Below, piece by piece: positions 36,158 through 45,315 of a stretch of DNA of 64,000 nucleotides. A program made the translations under genes and the position numbers. The stretch's first letter is position 1, and each line of letters opens with the position of its first letter. The stretch is taken from the NCBI GenBank assembly GCA_965277595.1, contig CBDIDH010000002.1:1984001-2048000 (forward strand), given 5' to 3'. Below the pieces are notes generated by a model. The model ran no database searches and had not been told where the DNA came from. It saw nothing but the letters and a program-made list of their open reading frames with translations. The stretch is from CBDIDH01 sp965277595 (GTDB lineage: Bacteria > Planctomycetota > Planctomycetia > Isosphaerales > Isosphaeraceae).

Positions 36158-36192
36158 AACGCCCCGAGACCTTCAAGTCTCGGGGCGTTTTC
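36158..36192 (+). terminator. Rho-independent terminator after the copper monooxygenase
   Basis: AACGCCCCGAGAC (36158-36170) pairs perfectly with GTCTCGGGGCGTT (36177-36189) around a 6-base loop, running into TTTTC. Confidence 0.92.
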
Positions 36193-36308
36193 GTTCGAAA
36201 GAGATCGATAGATGTGGCCTCGGTCGGCCTGGGCGAGCGCGAAAACGTGTCGGAATGACCGGACAGATTCCCTCGCCCGCAAACTCGGTGACATCAAGGA
36301 GGGATCAG

Positions 36309-36779
36309 ATGCGACCCAGGATGTTCCTTCTCGGCCTCGTTCTGTTCGCCGGCGCCGTCAGGGCCGACGAGCCCGCGAAACCCCTGCCATTGACTCCCGA
36401 AACCAAGGCGGAGATCGAGGCCCGGCTCGACGCCTCCGCGAAGACCTTCGGCGTGACCCGCGCCGAGATGAAGAAGCTCCGCGATTTCGGCTATTCCGAC
36501 GTGGAGCTGACCTTTCAACTCAACGACAACAAGCGGACCGCCCGCCAGTTGATTTTGGAGCGCGAGGTTGTCGACGACCTGGCCAAGGCTCTTGTTGATG
36601 TGAACAAGCGGGTTTACGGGATGCCCGCCGACCAGCAAGAGACCGAGCGCGACAAGGGCATGCGCGACGCCGTGAACCGGATTCGCCGCGAGCACCGCGC
36701 GAGCCGTGAGGAGATTCGCCAGATCCTTTCCAAGACGAGTTTTCTCCGCGACGAGGAGATCAGCCGCGTCGGACGTTGA
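36309..36779 (+). CDS. Secreted helical protein of unknown function
   Basis: About 156 residues with a short signal peptide (MFLLGLVLFAGAVRA) and then a mainly helical, highly charged chain (PETKAEIEARLDASAKTFGV, REEIRQILSKTSFLRDEEI). No family recognised. AAGGAGGG lies 6 bases before ATG 36309, a near-perfect ribosome binding site, so expression is likely. Confidence 0.7.
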   Translation: MRPRMFLLGLVLFAGAVRADEPAKPLPLTPETKAEIEARLDASAKTFGVTRAEMKKLRDFGYSDVELTFQLNDNKRTARQLILEREVVDDLAKALVDVNKRVYGMPADQQETERDKGMRDAVNRIRREHRASREEIRQILSKTSFLRDEEISRVGR

Positions 36780-36788
36780 TTATTTCAG

Positions 36789-36894
36789 GAATGACCAATG
36801 GTTGATGACCGATGACCAAGAAGCTGGCCGCGAAGATCGTGTTGACTTGTCGCCGCCCTTGATTTCGGCATCGGTCATTGGTTATCGGTCATTG
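36789..36894. repeat. Heptamer-built intergenic palindrome, copy B
   Basis: Left arm (36789-36822) has four GATGACC-like heptamers; the right arm (36864-36894) has the complementary GGTCATT/GGTTATC units. The 40-base centre is unrelated to the other copies. It lies between two convergent genes. Confidence 0.7.
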
Positions 36895-36916
36895 AAAAAT
36901 AAAAGATCCTGATCGG

Positions 36917-39346
36917 CTACCGCGCGGCCGGAAACTTATTGTCGCGGACGTCGTCTCGGGCGAGAGGGGCGAGAATGACCGAGGCGGCTTCGTCGGCGAG
37001 GCGAAGGGCTTCGGACGCGGCGTCGATGCGGGCACAAAGTGCGGGGATTTCGGTTGCGAGCAAGGGGGCGTCATTTTCAAGAACGGCCTGGCGCACGCCC
37101 GGCATCGGCCAGCAGGAATAGCCGGTCGTCAGGCCAGGGGCGAAAACCGCGTGTTTGAACCAGGGACGGCCTGGCAAGCCGCCAGGTAAGAGAAACGCTC
37201 GCTCGACACGCGAGAGCGCATCATTCACGACCGCCAGCCGCGCGGGTTCGAGGCCGTCGCGCCCGGCGATCGCCTCGGTGCTCCGGTCGAGCGCGGCGGC
37301 GCGGGCCTGAAAGGCTCGGACCGATCTGACCAGCGTCGGGAGCCCTTCAAACGCGATCGGCGGCCGGGGTTGTCCGGTCGCCGCGGCGCGCTGGCGACGC
37401 TCAACCACCCGGCGAAGCTCGTCCACATAGTCGCGCAGGGCCTCGCCATACGGGGTGAATCGCAAGGGGACGACTTCGGACCCCGCGGCGCGCATGGCGA
37501 TGACCGTATACAGCTTCGCGGCGGTCGTGTGGGTGAGAAACTCGGGGTCACAGAACTTTTCCATCCAGTAAAAGTCATCAAAAATCGAGTGATAGACCCC
37601 GTAACGTCCCGAAAAGCCGATGTCGATCGCGGGAATTCCCAGGTGATCCACAAAGGCCGTGTAGTCGGAACCCGAGCCGAGCGGGTTCAAAAGCGGCGAG
37701 AACTTCGCCGAGGGCCGCGACTCGGCCGGGGTGGCCGGGGGCGTATCCCAGAGCGGGTCCGTCAGGTCGATCGGCGAATTCGCGGCCCAGGACGCCCGCC
37801 GCTTCTCGGTCCATTGCTGGCGAAGCGTTCGCCCCGACCTCGGATCATTCACAGCGCCCAGGGCGTCAAGCGTGAGGTCGCGGAGCGAGGGAACGCCGTC
37901 GATGTCGAGGTCGTGGCCCGAGACGGCCGAGTCCACGTTCAGAAGCATCACGGCCTTCTCGTCGACCTCCCTGGCGTGCTCGTCGGCCCATTCGGTCGAG
38001 CCGACGAGGCCGTATTCCTCGGCGTCCCAGTTGGCGTAAAAGAGGGTTCGACGCGGCTTCCAGCCCGCCTTGACCGCCGCGCCGATGGCCCGGCAGGCTT
38101 CGAGCGTCGCGGTTGTTCCGCTGCTCGGGTCAACCGCGCCATAAACCCAGGCGTCGCGGTGGTTACCGATCATCACCCAGCGATCCGGCTCGACCGACCC
38201 CGGAATCGTCGCGATCACGTTCCAGACGGTGCGGACCTGGTAATCCATGTCGATCGCGAAGCGGACCTCGGCCGGTCCCGGGCCGACGTGATAGGGCAGG
38301 GGGAGCCCCCCTTGCCAGCCCGAAGGGACGTTCGGACCGCCGAGCGCCTGGAGGATCGGTTTCGCGGCGTCATAGCTGATCGGTAGCGAGGGAATGCTCG
38401 CGTAATAATCGTTGCGGATCAGGCCGGTGGCCTTTTCCCAGGCGAGGACGGGATCGGTCGTCGTGCCGTCGGGCAAGACGGTGACACCCGGTAAAACGAA
38501 GCCGTTATTGACGTCAAAAGGTAGGCGCTTCGCCCCCTTGATCGACGGTCCGTCGGGGGTCGACGGATCGCCCGGCCCGAGCGAGAGGAACTGCACGCTC
38601 CCGCGCTGGACCGACGAGCCGGGCCGAAATGGCCCGTTCGGATAAACATCCCCGCGCGCGAATCCATCGTCGGCCGGGTCGGAATAGATCAGGATGCCCC
38701 GGGCCTTGCGCTTCTGGGCATTGCGTACCTTCAGGCCCCGAAAGACCTCGCCGTAACGAACCAGGACGATCTTCCCCTCAACGTCGATCCCCAGGCGTTC
38801 CAGCGTGGCGAAGTCTTCGGGACGGCCATAGTTGGCGTAAACGACCTGTCCGGTGACGTCGCCCGAGACCCCGTAGCCGTGAAAGGGGGGAAAGGCGGCG
38901 GGGCTGGCCGAGTCTTTATCCGCGGGGTTGGGGACTTCCAACAGCGGCAAGACGACGCGGTCGGGGCGGGTGAGGATCAAGAAGGGGGAGATCAGGTCGA
39001 CGCCGTGGCCGACGGGTTTCGGATAGTTGAGCAAGACCTCATATTCCGAGAAATCCGCCTTCCAACCCCACTCGCGGAGCCGGTCGCGGACGAAAAGCGC
39101 AGTGCGGTAGTCGGCGGCGGTGCCGGCGACGTGAGGCTCCTCGGTCAGGGTTCGCAGCAGGGCGCGGGCGTTTTCGGGAGTCGGAACCTTCAGCGCATTG
39201 GCCTCGGCCGCGAGTTGCCCAGCGCGCGAACCTGGGGCAAATCCGATCGGTCCAGCGGGCGGCTCATCTTGCCCAGATCCCGCGGTTGTCGCAGTTACCA
39301 GGATCAAGACCATCAGAGGTCCGCTGACGGGAAAACGTCGCCACAT
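36917..39346 (-). CDS. Secreted M28 peptidase (glutamate carboxypeptidase II type)
   Basis: About 809 residues with a signal peptide (GPLMVLILVTATTAGSGQ). Domain order matches glutamate carboxypeptidase II: N-terminal part, PA insert (GQVVYANYGRPEDF, GKIVLVRYG, GILIYSDPADDG), M28 peptidase core and a C-terminal TFR-like dimerisation domain. Zinc ligands are visible in NHRDAWVYGAVDPSSG (His, Asp), YANWDAEEYGLVGSTEW (Glu-Glu), NVDSAVSG (Asp) and YHSIFDDFYWM (His). ATG 39346 is chosen at the signal peptide; upstream codons are low-complexity. It probably trims acidic or N-acetylated peptides outside the membrane. Confidence 0.92.
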   Translation of the reverse strand: MWRRFPVSGPLMVLILVTATTAGSGQDEPPAGPIGFAPGSRAGQLAAEANALKVPTPENARALLRTLTEEPHVAGTAADYRTALFVRDRLREWGWKADFSEYEVLLNYPKPVGHGVDLISPFLILTRPDRVVLPLLEVPNPADKDSASPAAFPPFHGYGVSGDVTGQVVYANYGRPEDFATLERLGIDVEGKIVLVRYGEVFRGLKVRNAQKRKARGILIYSDPADDGFARGDVYPNGPFRPGSSVQRGSVQFLSLGPGDPSTPDGPSIKGAKRLPFDVNNGFVLPGVTVLPDGTTTDPVLAWEKATGLIRNDYYASIPSLPISYDAAKPILQALGGPNVPSGWQGGLPLPYHVGPGPAEVRFAIDMDYQVRTVWNVIATIPGSVEPDRWVMIGNHRDAWVYGAVDPSSGTTATLEACRAIGAAVKAGWKPRRTLFYANWDAEEYGLVGSTEWADEHAREVDEKAVMLLNVDSAVSGHDLDIDGVPSLRDLTLDALGAVNDPRSGRTLRQQWTEKRRASWAANSPIDLTDPLWDTPPATPAESRPSAKFSPLLNPLGSGSDYTAFVDHLGIPAIDIGFSGRYGVYHSIFDDFYWMEKFCDPEFLTHTTAAKLYTVIAMRAAGSEVVPLRFTPYGEALRDYVDELRRVVERRQRAAATGQPRPPIAFEGLPTLVRSVRAFQARAAALDRSTEAIAGRDGLEPARLAVVNDALSRVERAFLLPGGLPGRPWFKHAVFAPGLTTGYSCWPMPGVRQAVLENDAPLLATEIPALCARIDAASEALRLADEAASVILAPLARDDVRDNKFPAAR

Positions 39347-39608
39347 AAAACGGGCCTCACGCGGGACAAATGCTTGACAGGACGGGGGGGCCGGGGCCAG
39401 ACTCGGGGCGAGGGTCTGAGCGGTCGGTTGGTTGGACGCACGTTGCGAGGATACGCCTCCTCGGGACGCGAATCCAGACCCCAGCCCTTGTTCCCGCACT
39501 TCGGCATTGCCGTTGCCGACCGAATCTCACTCACTCTCTCTCTCCGCGGCTCGACGTTCGCGAACCCGGGTCTGTTTGTTCGATTGATCGTTTGAGAGAC
39601 GCGCCATC

Positions 39609-40559
39609 ATGCTCCTGCTGTCACTGGCCCTCGGCTGGCTTGCGCCGGCCGCGGGGCCTGGACCATCAGGCACGCCCGACGACCTGGCCCGCGTCGCTCG
39701 GTTCGACGCCCCGGCCGGTCACAGCCTTGCGCGTTCGTCCTCGGCCTCGGAAACGGCCGGGTACGCCGTCGAGGCGGCCGGGCGCGCCGAGATCTCGTAC
39801 GTCTTGCCCGTCGGGCCAAGGACCATCTCGGCCCTTGAGATCGAGCCAACGCCCGCCTCGGCCGACGCCTGGCGATCGGCCCGCCTTCGCCTGACCTGGG
39901 AGGACGATAACCCCTGGACGCCCGACGCGGCGGTTGACCTGCCCGTGGGCCTGGCCTTCGGTCGGGCGGGGGGGGCCTTGCCATCAGTTGACTCGGTGGC
40001 CATCGGAACCCTTGGCGGGGCCTGGGTCAACCGGTTTCCGATGCCTTACCGCACCAGGGCGCTGCTTCGGATCAGCACCGATCGGCCGATCGAGGGGCGA
40101 ATTCAGGTTCGTTCCACACGAGGCGTCGCCCCCGACGCAGGATATTTTCAGGGGACCGAGATCGCGGTCGGCCGCCGCGGCGTTTCCACTGCCGCCGCTG
40201 CCGCCGCGTCGATCTCGGCAACGGGCCGGGGTCAGCTTGCCGGGCTTTTCTCGGTCATTGAAGGCCCCGCGCCGGGGGGACCGGGACGACTTGTCGTCGA
40301 TGGCAAGGCGGGGGGGACGCTCTCGGCCGCTCTGAGCATCGACGCTCGCCACGACCTGGCCAGGGGTGCTAAGGGCCGAAGCCGAGGGGTCTTGCTCACT
40401 TCCGAAGGGACCGCCGCCGGTCGACTGGCGGCGTATCGCTGGTTCCTCTCGGCGCCGATCGCCTTTCATGATTCCTTTCTGATCGAGGCCGACGCCGGAC
40501 CGTCCGCGGTGCCGCAAGCCCTGGCGGTCTTCTGGTATTCCGAAAAGGCACATCGCTAG
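39609..40559 (+). CDS. Secreted DUF2961-like protein
   Basis: A 316-residue protein with a short signal peptide (MLLLSLALGWLAPAAG). The region ALEIEPTPASADAWRSARLR through VNRFPMPYRTRALLRIS shows the DUF2961 pattern (a strand-rich domain with a FPMPYR motif), here shortened. Later parts are Ala/Gly-rich. DUF2961 proteins include glycoside hydrolases, but catalytic residues could not be confirmed here. Not linked by strand or spacing to the divergent peptidase. Confidence 0.6.
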   Translation: MLLLSLALGWLAPAAGPGPSGTPDDLARVARFDAPAGHSLARSSSASETAGYAVEAAGRAEISYVLPVGPRTISALEIEPTPASADAWRSARLRLTWEDDNPWTPDAAVDLPVGLAFGRAGGALPSVDSVAIGTLGGAWVNRFPMPYRTRALLRISTDRPIEGRIQVRSTRGVAPDAGYFQGTEIAVGRRGVSTAAAAAASISATGRGQLAGLFSVIEGPAPGGPGRLVVDGKAGGTLSAALSIDARHDLARGAKGRSRGVLLTSEGTAAGRLAAYRWFLSAPIAFHDSFLIEADAGPSAVPQALAVFWYSEKAHR

Positions 40560-40632
40560 CAGGTCAAATCACGTTTCGAGTGTTTGAGTGATTGCGTAAG
40601 TAGACGGTCGGGTCACGCTGGGGACACTTCCG

Positions 40633-41154
40633 ATGGGACTTTCGTTCACGGTCGGTGGGACGCGCGGGACGTTCGACGAACGGTTCGCCTGCGAGGTCGC
40701 CGGGCTACTCGACAACGCCTTTGGCGCCGAGGGTGATTGGGAAGGCTTGCCCCCGCGCCACTTCGGCGAGCTTGCCGGTTCGGGCTGGTCCGACCTTCAG
40801 AGCCGCGCCGTGGACGAACTCGGGGCCGACTCGGTGCCGAACCTGCTCGCACTCGGCTCGGCGGGGCGGGGGGTCTATCTTCCGACGCATGTGCAGGCGA
40901 TCTCGTTGCCGCTCTCGCTGGGCGAGCCGCTCCGCTGCGCCAGCCTGCCGGGCCTTCGCACCGAGCTTGCCGAGCTGGCCGAGCGCTGGGAACTGCCGCT
41001 CGACGACGAGGCGCTTTGCGATTTGCTTCACGTTCATCAGGACCCCGACGACGGTTACGTCGCCGATAGCCCCGAGCTTCTCACCTTCGCCCGGCTCGCT
41101 CTCGCCGCCAACGAGGCCGTCCGGCGCGATTGTCCGCTCTGGCTTGTCGGTTGA
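40633..41154 (+). CDS. Hypothetical acidic protein
   Basis: 173 residues, no signal peptide and no membrane segment, rich in Leu, Ala and acidic residues, mostly predicted helical. HFGELAGSGWSDLQSRAVDE and VHQDPDDGYVADSPELLTFA are its most distinctive parts. No family recognised. A strong terminator follows 17 bases after the stop, which supports it as a transcribed unit. Confidence 0.68.
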   Translation: MGLSFTVGGTRGTFDERFACEVAGLLDNAFGAEGDWEGLPPRHFGELAGSGWSDLQSRAVDELGADSVPNLLALGSAGRGVYLPTHVQAISLPLSLGEPLRCASLPGLRTELAELAERWELPLDDEALCDLLHVHQDPDDGYVADSPELLTFARLALAANEAVRRDCPLWLVG

Positions 41155-41170
41155 TCGATCCTCAACATCA

Positions 41171-41223
41171 GGGCGAGCGCGAGGAAGACGAGAATTCGTC
41201 CTCGTGCTCGCCCTCTCGTTTTC
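41171..41223 (+). terminator. Rho-independent terminator
   Basis: GGGCGAGCGCGAGGA (41171-41185) pairs with TCCTCGTGCTCGCCC (41199-41213), one G-T pair, followed by TCTCGTTTTC. It separates the hypothetical gene from the sigma factor operon. Confidence 0.88.
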
Positions 41224-41336
41224 ACGAGTCGCGGCAGTCCTTTCCGGTTTTCTCGTTCTTCCCTTCTAAGAAATCGAGCGCGGGTCCGTTGTTGAGATGA
41301 ACGGGCCATTGATCCATTCCCGATCCGAGCGTGCCG

Positions 41337-41879
41337 ATGCCAGCAGCCGCCCAGACGCCACCCGAAAACGGGCCGTGGGTCCGTCGCGCCGTGGACCGCT
41401 TCGAGGGGCCGCTGACGCTTTACGCCGCTCGGTTGCTGGGCGACGCCGAGGCCGCTCGCGACGTGGTGCAAGAGACCTTCCTGCGGCTCTGCGCCCAGGA
41501 CCGCGCGACGATCGACCCGAGGCTCGCGGAGTGGCTCTTCACCGTCTGCCGTAACCGGGCGCTCGACGTCCTGAGGAAGGAGAGCCGCATGACACGCCTC
41601 AGCGAGGAGCAGGTTCAGCGCTGCCTTAGCCCCGCCCCCGACCCGGCCGACCTGGCCGAGCGCCGCGAATTATCCACGCATATCCTTGACCTGATCGATC
41701 GCCTGCCGATGAATCAGCGCGAGGTGATCCGCCTGAAGTTTCAGAACGGATTTTCGTACCAGGAAATCAGCCGGATCAGCGGCCACAGCGTCTCGAACGT
41801 CGGGTTCCTGATCCACGCCGGGATGAAGACCCTCCGCGGCCTGTTGTTCGACGGTCAGCCCCTCCAGGTCCGTTCGTGA
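41337..41879 (+). CDS. ECF-type RNA polymerase sigma factor
   Basis: About 180 residues with the sigma-70 regions 2 and 4. Region 2: ARLLGDAEAARDVVQETFLRL and AEWLFTVCRNRALDVLRKE; region 4: LPMNQREVIRLKFQNGFSYQEISRISGHSVSNVGF (HTH). Region 3 is absent. ATG 41337 is chosen; GTG 41331 is an alternative. The anti-sigma/VWA gene starts 14 bases downstream, an arrangement typical of ECF sigma factor control. Confidence 0.92.
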   Translation: MPAAAQTPPENGPWVRRAVDRFEGPLTLYAARLLGDAEAARDVVQETFLRLCAQDRATIDPRLAEWLFTVCRNRALDVLRKESRMTRLSEEQVQRCLSPAPDPADLAERRELSTHILDLIDRLPMNQREVIRLKFQNGFSYQEISRISGHSVSNVGFLIHAGMKTLRGLLFDGQPLQVRS

Positions 41880-41893
41880 AGGAGATTTGTCCC

Positions 41894-44800
41894 ATGCCTT
41901 TCGACCCCAATGACGACCGGCTGACCGCCTACGCCCTCGGCGAGCTTTCCGCCGCCGACCGCGCCGCCGTTGACGCCGAAATCAACGACTGTGCCGAGAG
42001 CCGTCAATTCGTCGCGGAGGTCCGCGAGACCGCCCGACTCCTCACCGAGCAATTTCAGCAAGAATCCGCGCCCGGCCTGACCGATCAGCACCGCCAGGCA
42101 ATCGAGGTCGGCCTCAAACCGGCCTCCGTGCTGGCCTTGAAGGAAAACCCACGCCCCCGCTGGTCGGCGATCCTCGGGTTTGCCGTCGCGGCCGGAATTC
42201 TTGGCGTCATCGTCACGGTCCCGCTGGCCCTCGGTCCGCTCCGACAGGGCGGGACGCTGGCTACGAGCACGGCAGGCACGAAAGTCGCGGCGATTGACTC
42301 AACGAACAAGGTTCCCGGCTCTATTGTCCTGGGTCGGGCGCAAAAGCGATTTGAGAATCCTGGCCTCGCCAGGAGAGACGCGTGGGGCGAGGTGGCCCAG
42401 GCGCAGATGCGGGAATCGGAAATCCGGCGCGAAAGTTTTGCCCGGAGTAAGTACCCGTCCGCACCGGCCCCGGCAGAGCCAGTCGCCCATGCCGCGGCGT
42501 CTCTCAAACCCGGAGCGGGTGCGGGCAATGCGCCCGTGTCTGGACCCTACGTTGTCGACAACATCCCTAACTATGCCCCGGGCAACGCCGGTACCTTGAC
42601 CAACGGTCTGCGAATTCCCTTTCAGCAAGGCAGCGCGGGCCTGATCCCTCCGTCGAACGCCCCGCCCAGTCAGGGATCTAACGGTTCTGGTCAGGCTCCA
42701 GCCAGGCTCGCGTTGCGAACGAATGGCCCGCGGATGGGTGAGATCGATCCGGGCCTCGAATCTCATTCGATGTTTAGTGGTCCCGCGGAATTGGCCTCGA
42801 ATTCTCGCGACAAGGCCGCCCGTTCCAGTGGACTCCCCGGTCTTCAGCCCCAGCAACAGCAACAGCGGAACCCCGGGCAGGACCATTTCGGATATCAGCA
42901 ACAAAACACACAGGAGAGAAAAGAGGCCCAGAAACAACTCGCGATGGGCGTGGTTGCAGTGAACCAGAGACTCAATCGGGGGCTCAGTGACGGTTCACCC
43001 CGGGCTCAGCTTTTTGACAAAGCAGCGTCCCAGTCCGTCGCCAATTCTCAGCAGCAAGGGCAGCAGACAGCAACCTCCGCGACTCCCTTTTATCAAGAGA
43101 ATAAGAACCAGACTCAGTTCAGCGTGGATGCCGCGCCTCAACAGGCCATGCGCGGGGCCGCTCAACAACCGGCGAATGCCAATGCGTTGATTCCGGGCCA
43201 ACCGTCTCTTCCCCCCGTTGCCGCATCCGCCGCCAAGCCTCAGAGCCAGACGGCGCTCGCCGCGGCCGCTCCGTCCAGGCCGGAATCGTCCGGCAAGGCC
43301 AAGGTCTCGAACTTAGAGGCCGAATCCCTGGCTCCTGGCCGCAAGGACGTCAATCGGGCGAATGTGGCGGAAGACGCCGAGAGCCAGCTCTACTACCTCA
43401 GGGATGTCCAGCGCGACCATGCCAAGGACGACACAAAAGCCGCCGATGAACAACGCGCCGAGGCCCCGCTCGCCATCGCCGCAGTGACCGAGCCGGCGGC
43501 CACCCCGGCCCGAGGTCTTGGCGAACTGGACGCCAAGAACGCCAAGCCCGCCGCGGCGCCTGCCGCTCCAGCCGTCGAACAACCCCCCGCGCCCGAGGCG
43601 ATGCCCCCCGACAACGCCGCCTTTGATCCGCGCAACGATAACCCGTTCGTCGCCGTCGGCAAGGAACCACTCTCGACCTTCTCGATCGACGTTGACACCG
43701 CGAGCTATTCCAACGTCCGCCGGTTCCTCAATCAGGGGATGCTGCCGCCGGTGGACTCGGTTCGGATCGAGGAATTGCTCAATTATTTCCCCTATCACGA
43801 CCCCGCGCCGACGGGTGAAGAACCGGTGGCCGTGAACTGCGAGATCGGCGGTTGCGCCTGGAATCCCGATCACCGCCTGATGCGCGTGGGCCTCTCGTGC
43901 AAGCCGATCGACAGCACGGGTCGGCCGCCGAGCAACCTTGTCTTCCTGATTGACGTCTCCGGGTCGATGGACCAGCCGAACAAGCTTCCCCTGGTCAAGT
44001 CGTCGCTCCAGCGGCTCGTGGAAGAACTCGGCGAGAACGATCGGATTGCGATCGTCGTCTATGCCGGGGCGTCGGGCCTGGTCCTGCCGTCAACCTCCTG
44101 CGTCAAAAAGGCGGAGATCCTCTCGTCGATTGACCAGCTTCAGGCCGGGGGTTCCACCAACGGCGGCGCGGGGATTCAGCTTGCGTATGACCTCGCCGTC
44201 AAGAACTTCATCAAGAACGGCGTGAACCGGGTCATTCTCGCCACCGATGGCGACTTCAACGTCGGCATCGCCAACCGCGACGACCTGATCCGGCTTATTG
44301 AGGCCAAGCGTCAGAGTGGCGTCTTCCTCAGCGTTCTCGGCTTCGGCATCGACAACCTCAAGGACGGCCAGCTTGAGGCCCTCGCCGACAAGGGCAACGG
44401 CCACTACGCCGCGATTGACTCGCTCAAGGAGGCCGAGAAGGTTCTCATCACCGAGATGGGCTCGACGCTCGTCACCGTCGCCAAGGACGTCAAGCTTCAG
44501 ATCGAGTTCAACCCGGCGAAGGTTGGCGCGTATCGACTGATCGGCTACGAGAACCGAATGCTCGCCAACCAGGACTTCGCCAACGATCTCAAGGATGCCG
44601 GTGAGGTCGGCGCCGGGCACCACGTCACCGCGCTTTATGAACTCACCCTCCCGGGCAAGGCCGAGGCAGGCGAAGCGCTTCGGTTTCAGCAAACGAAGGC
44701 TCCCGAGAAGCCCAGCCCCGAGTCGGTCCTGATCAAGATTCGCTACAAACGGCCAAACGAGGACGTCAGCCGACCTTTTGAGCGGGGTGTGATCGATCAG

Positions 44801-45013
44801 GGCCAGGACTTCTCCCGGTCCTCGGCCGACTTCAAGTTTGCCTCGGCCGTGGCCGGGTTCGGCATGCTCTTGCGAGGCTCTCCATTCAAGGGCAACCTGA
44901 CCTATCCGGGCGTCCTTGAGATCGCCTCTTCCGCTCTCGGCAACGACCCCTCCGGTTACCGCGCCGAGTTTGTCGACCTCGTTCGCAAGGCCCAGCAACT
45001 CGCGCTAAAGTAA
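41894..45013 (+). CDS. Anti-sigma-like domain fused to VWA/YfbK protein
   Basis: About 1,039 residues. The N-terminal 60 (DPNDDRLTAYALGELSAADR) resemble planctomycete anti-sigma domains, without the His-Cys zinc motif, and a TM (SAILGFAVAAGILGVIVTVPL) follows at about 90-115. Next come about 450 residues of Gln/Asn/Ala/Pro-rich low-complexity sequence, then a YfbK-like N-terminal domain (PLSTFSIDVDTASYSNVRRF), a VWA domain and a DUF3520-type C-terminus. The MIDAS metal site is DVSGSMD, GGSTNG and ATDGDFN. Likely role: membrane-anchored regulator of the upstream sigma factor with a sensing ectodomain (inference). AAGGAG lies about 9 bases before ATG 41894. Confidence 0.88.
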   Translation: MPFDPNDDRLTAYALGELSAADRAAVDAEINDCAESRQFVAEVRETARLLTEQFQQESAPGLTDQHRQAIEVGLKPASVLALKENPRPRWSAILGFAVAAGILGVIVTVPLALGPLRQGGTLATSTAGTKVAAIDSTNKVPGSIVLGRAQKRFENPGLARRDAWGEVAQAQMRESEIRRESFARSKYPSAPAPAEPVAHAAASLKPGAGAGNAPVSGPYVVDNIPNYAPGNAGTLTNGLRIPFQQGSAGLIPPSNAPPSQGSNGSGQAPARLALRTNGPRMGEIDPGLESHSMFSGPAELASNSRDKAARSSGLPGLQPQQQQQRNPGQDHFGYQQQNTQERKEAQKQLAMGVVAVNQRLNRGLSDGSPRAQLFDKAASQSVANSQQQGQQTATSATPFYQENKNQTQFSVDAAPQQAMRGAAQQPANANALIPGQPSLPPVAASAAKPQSQTALAAAAPSRPESSGKAKVSNLEAESLAPGRKDVNRANVAEDAESQLYYLRDVQRDHAKDDTKAADEQRAEAPLAIAAVTEPAATPARGLGELDAKNAKPAAAPAAPAVEQPPAPEAMPPDNAAFDPRNDNPFVAVGKEPLSTFSIDVDTASYSNVRRFLNQGMLPPVDSVRIEELLNYFPYHDPAPTGEEPVAVNCEIGGCAWNPDHRLMRVGLSCKPIDSTGRPPSNLVFLIDVSGSMDQPNKLPLVKSSLQRLVEELGENDRIAIVVYAGASGLVLPSTSCVKKAEILSSIDQLQAGGSTNGGAGIQLAYDLAVKNFIKNGVNRVILATDGDFNVGIANRDDLIRLIEAKRQSGVFLSVLGFGIDNLKDGQLEALADKGNGHYAAIDSLKEAEKVLITEMGSTLVTVAKDVKLQIEFNPAKVGAYRLIGYENRMLANQDFANDLKDAGEVGAGHHVTALYELTLPGKAEAGEALRFQQTKAPEKPSPESVLIKIRYKRPNEDVSRPFERGVIDQGQDFSRSSADFKFASAVAGFGMLLRGSPFKGNLTYPGVLEIASSALGNDPSGYRAEFVDLVRKAQQLALK

Positions 45014-45029
45014 CAGTTTTCCGCTTCGA

Positions 45030-45091
45030 GAATGACCGATGGCCGATGGCCGATAACCAAAGAATTCAATTCTTCGGTCATCGGCCATTTT
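45030..45091. repeat. Heptamer-built intergenic palindrome, copy C
   Basis: Left arm (45030-45060) is four heptamers RATRRCC; the right arm is TTCTTCGGTCATCGGCCATTTT. AGAATT and AATTCT close the short loop. It starts 17 bases after the VWA gene stop and may also act as its terminator. Confidence 0.75.
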
Positions 45092-45315
45092 CTGTTGAAC
45101 GGAAAGCCTGGCAGATTTTCCGAGTCGTAGGTTCTGGGCGTCTGGGGCCGGATGAGTGGCCTTGAGCAACCTGGACACACGGAAAGCCAGGAAAAGAACG
45201 GTATCTCCACGGCGCTCGCGGTCGAAAACAAGAGCGATCACCCGAGGGAACGGGTGAATGCCCGAGGTAGGATGCCATGACCGCCGCCGTCTTCTGGACT
45301 ACCATTCGAATCCGA

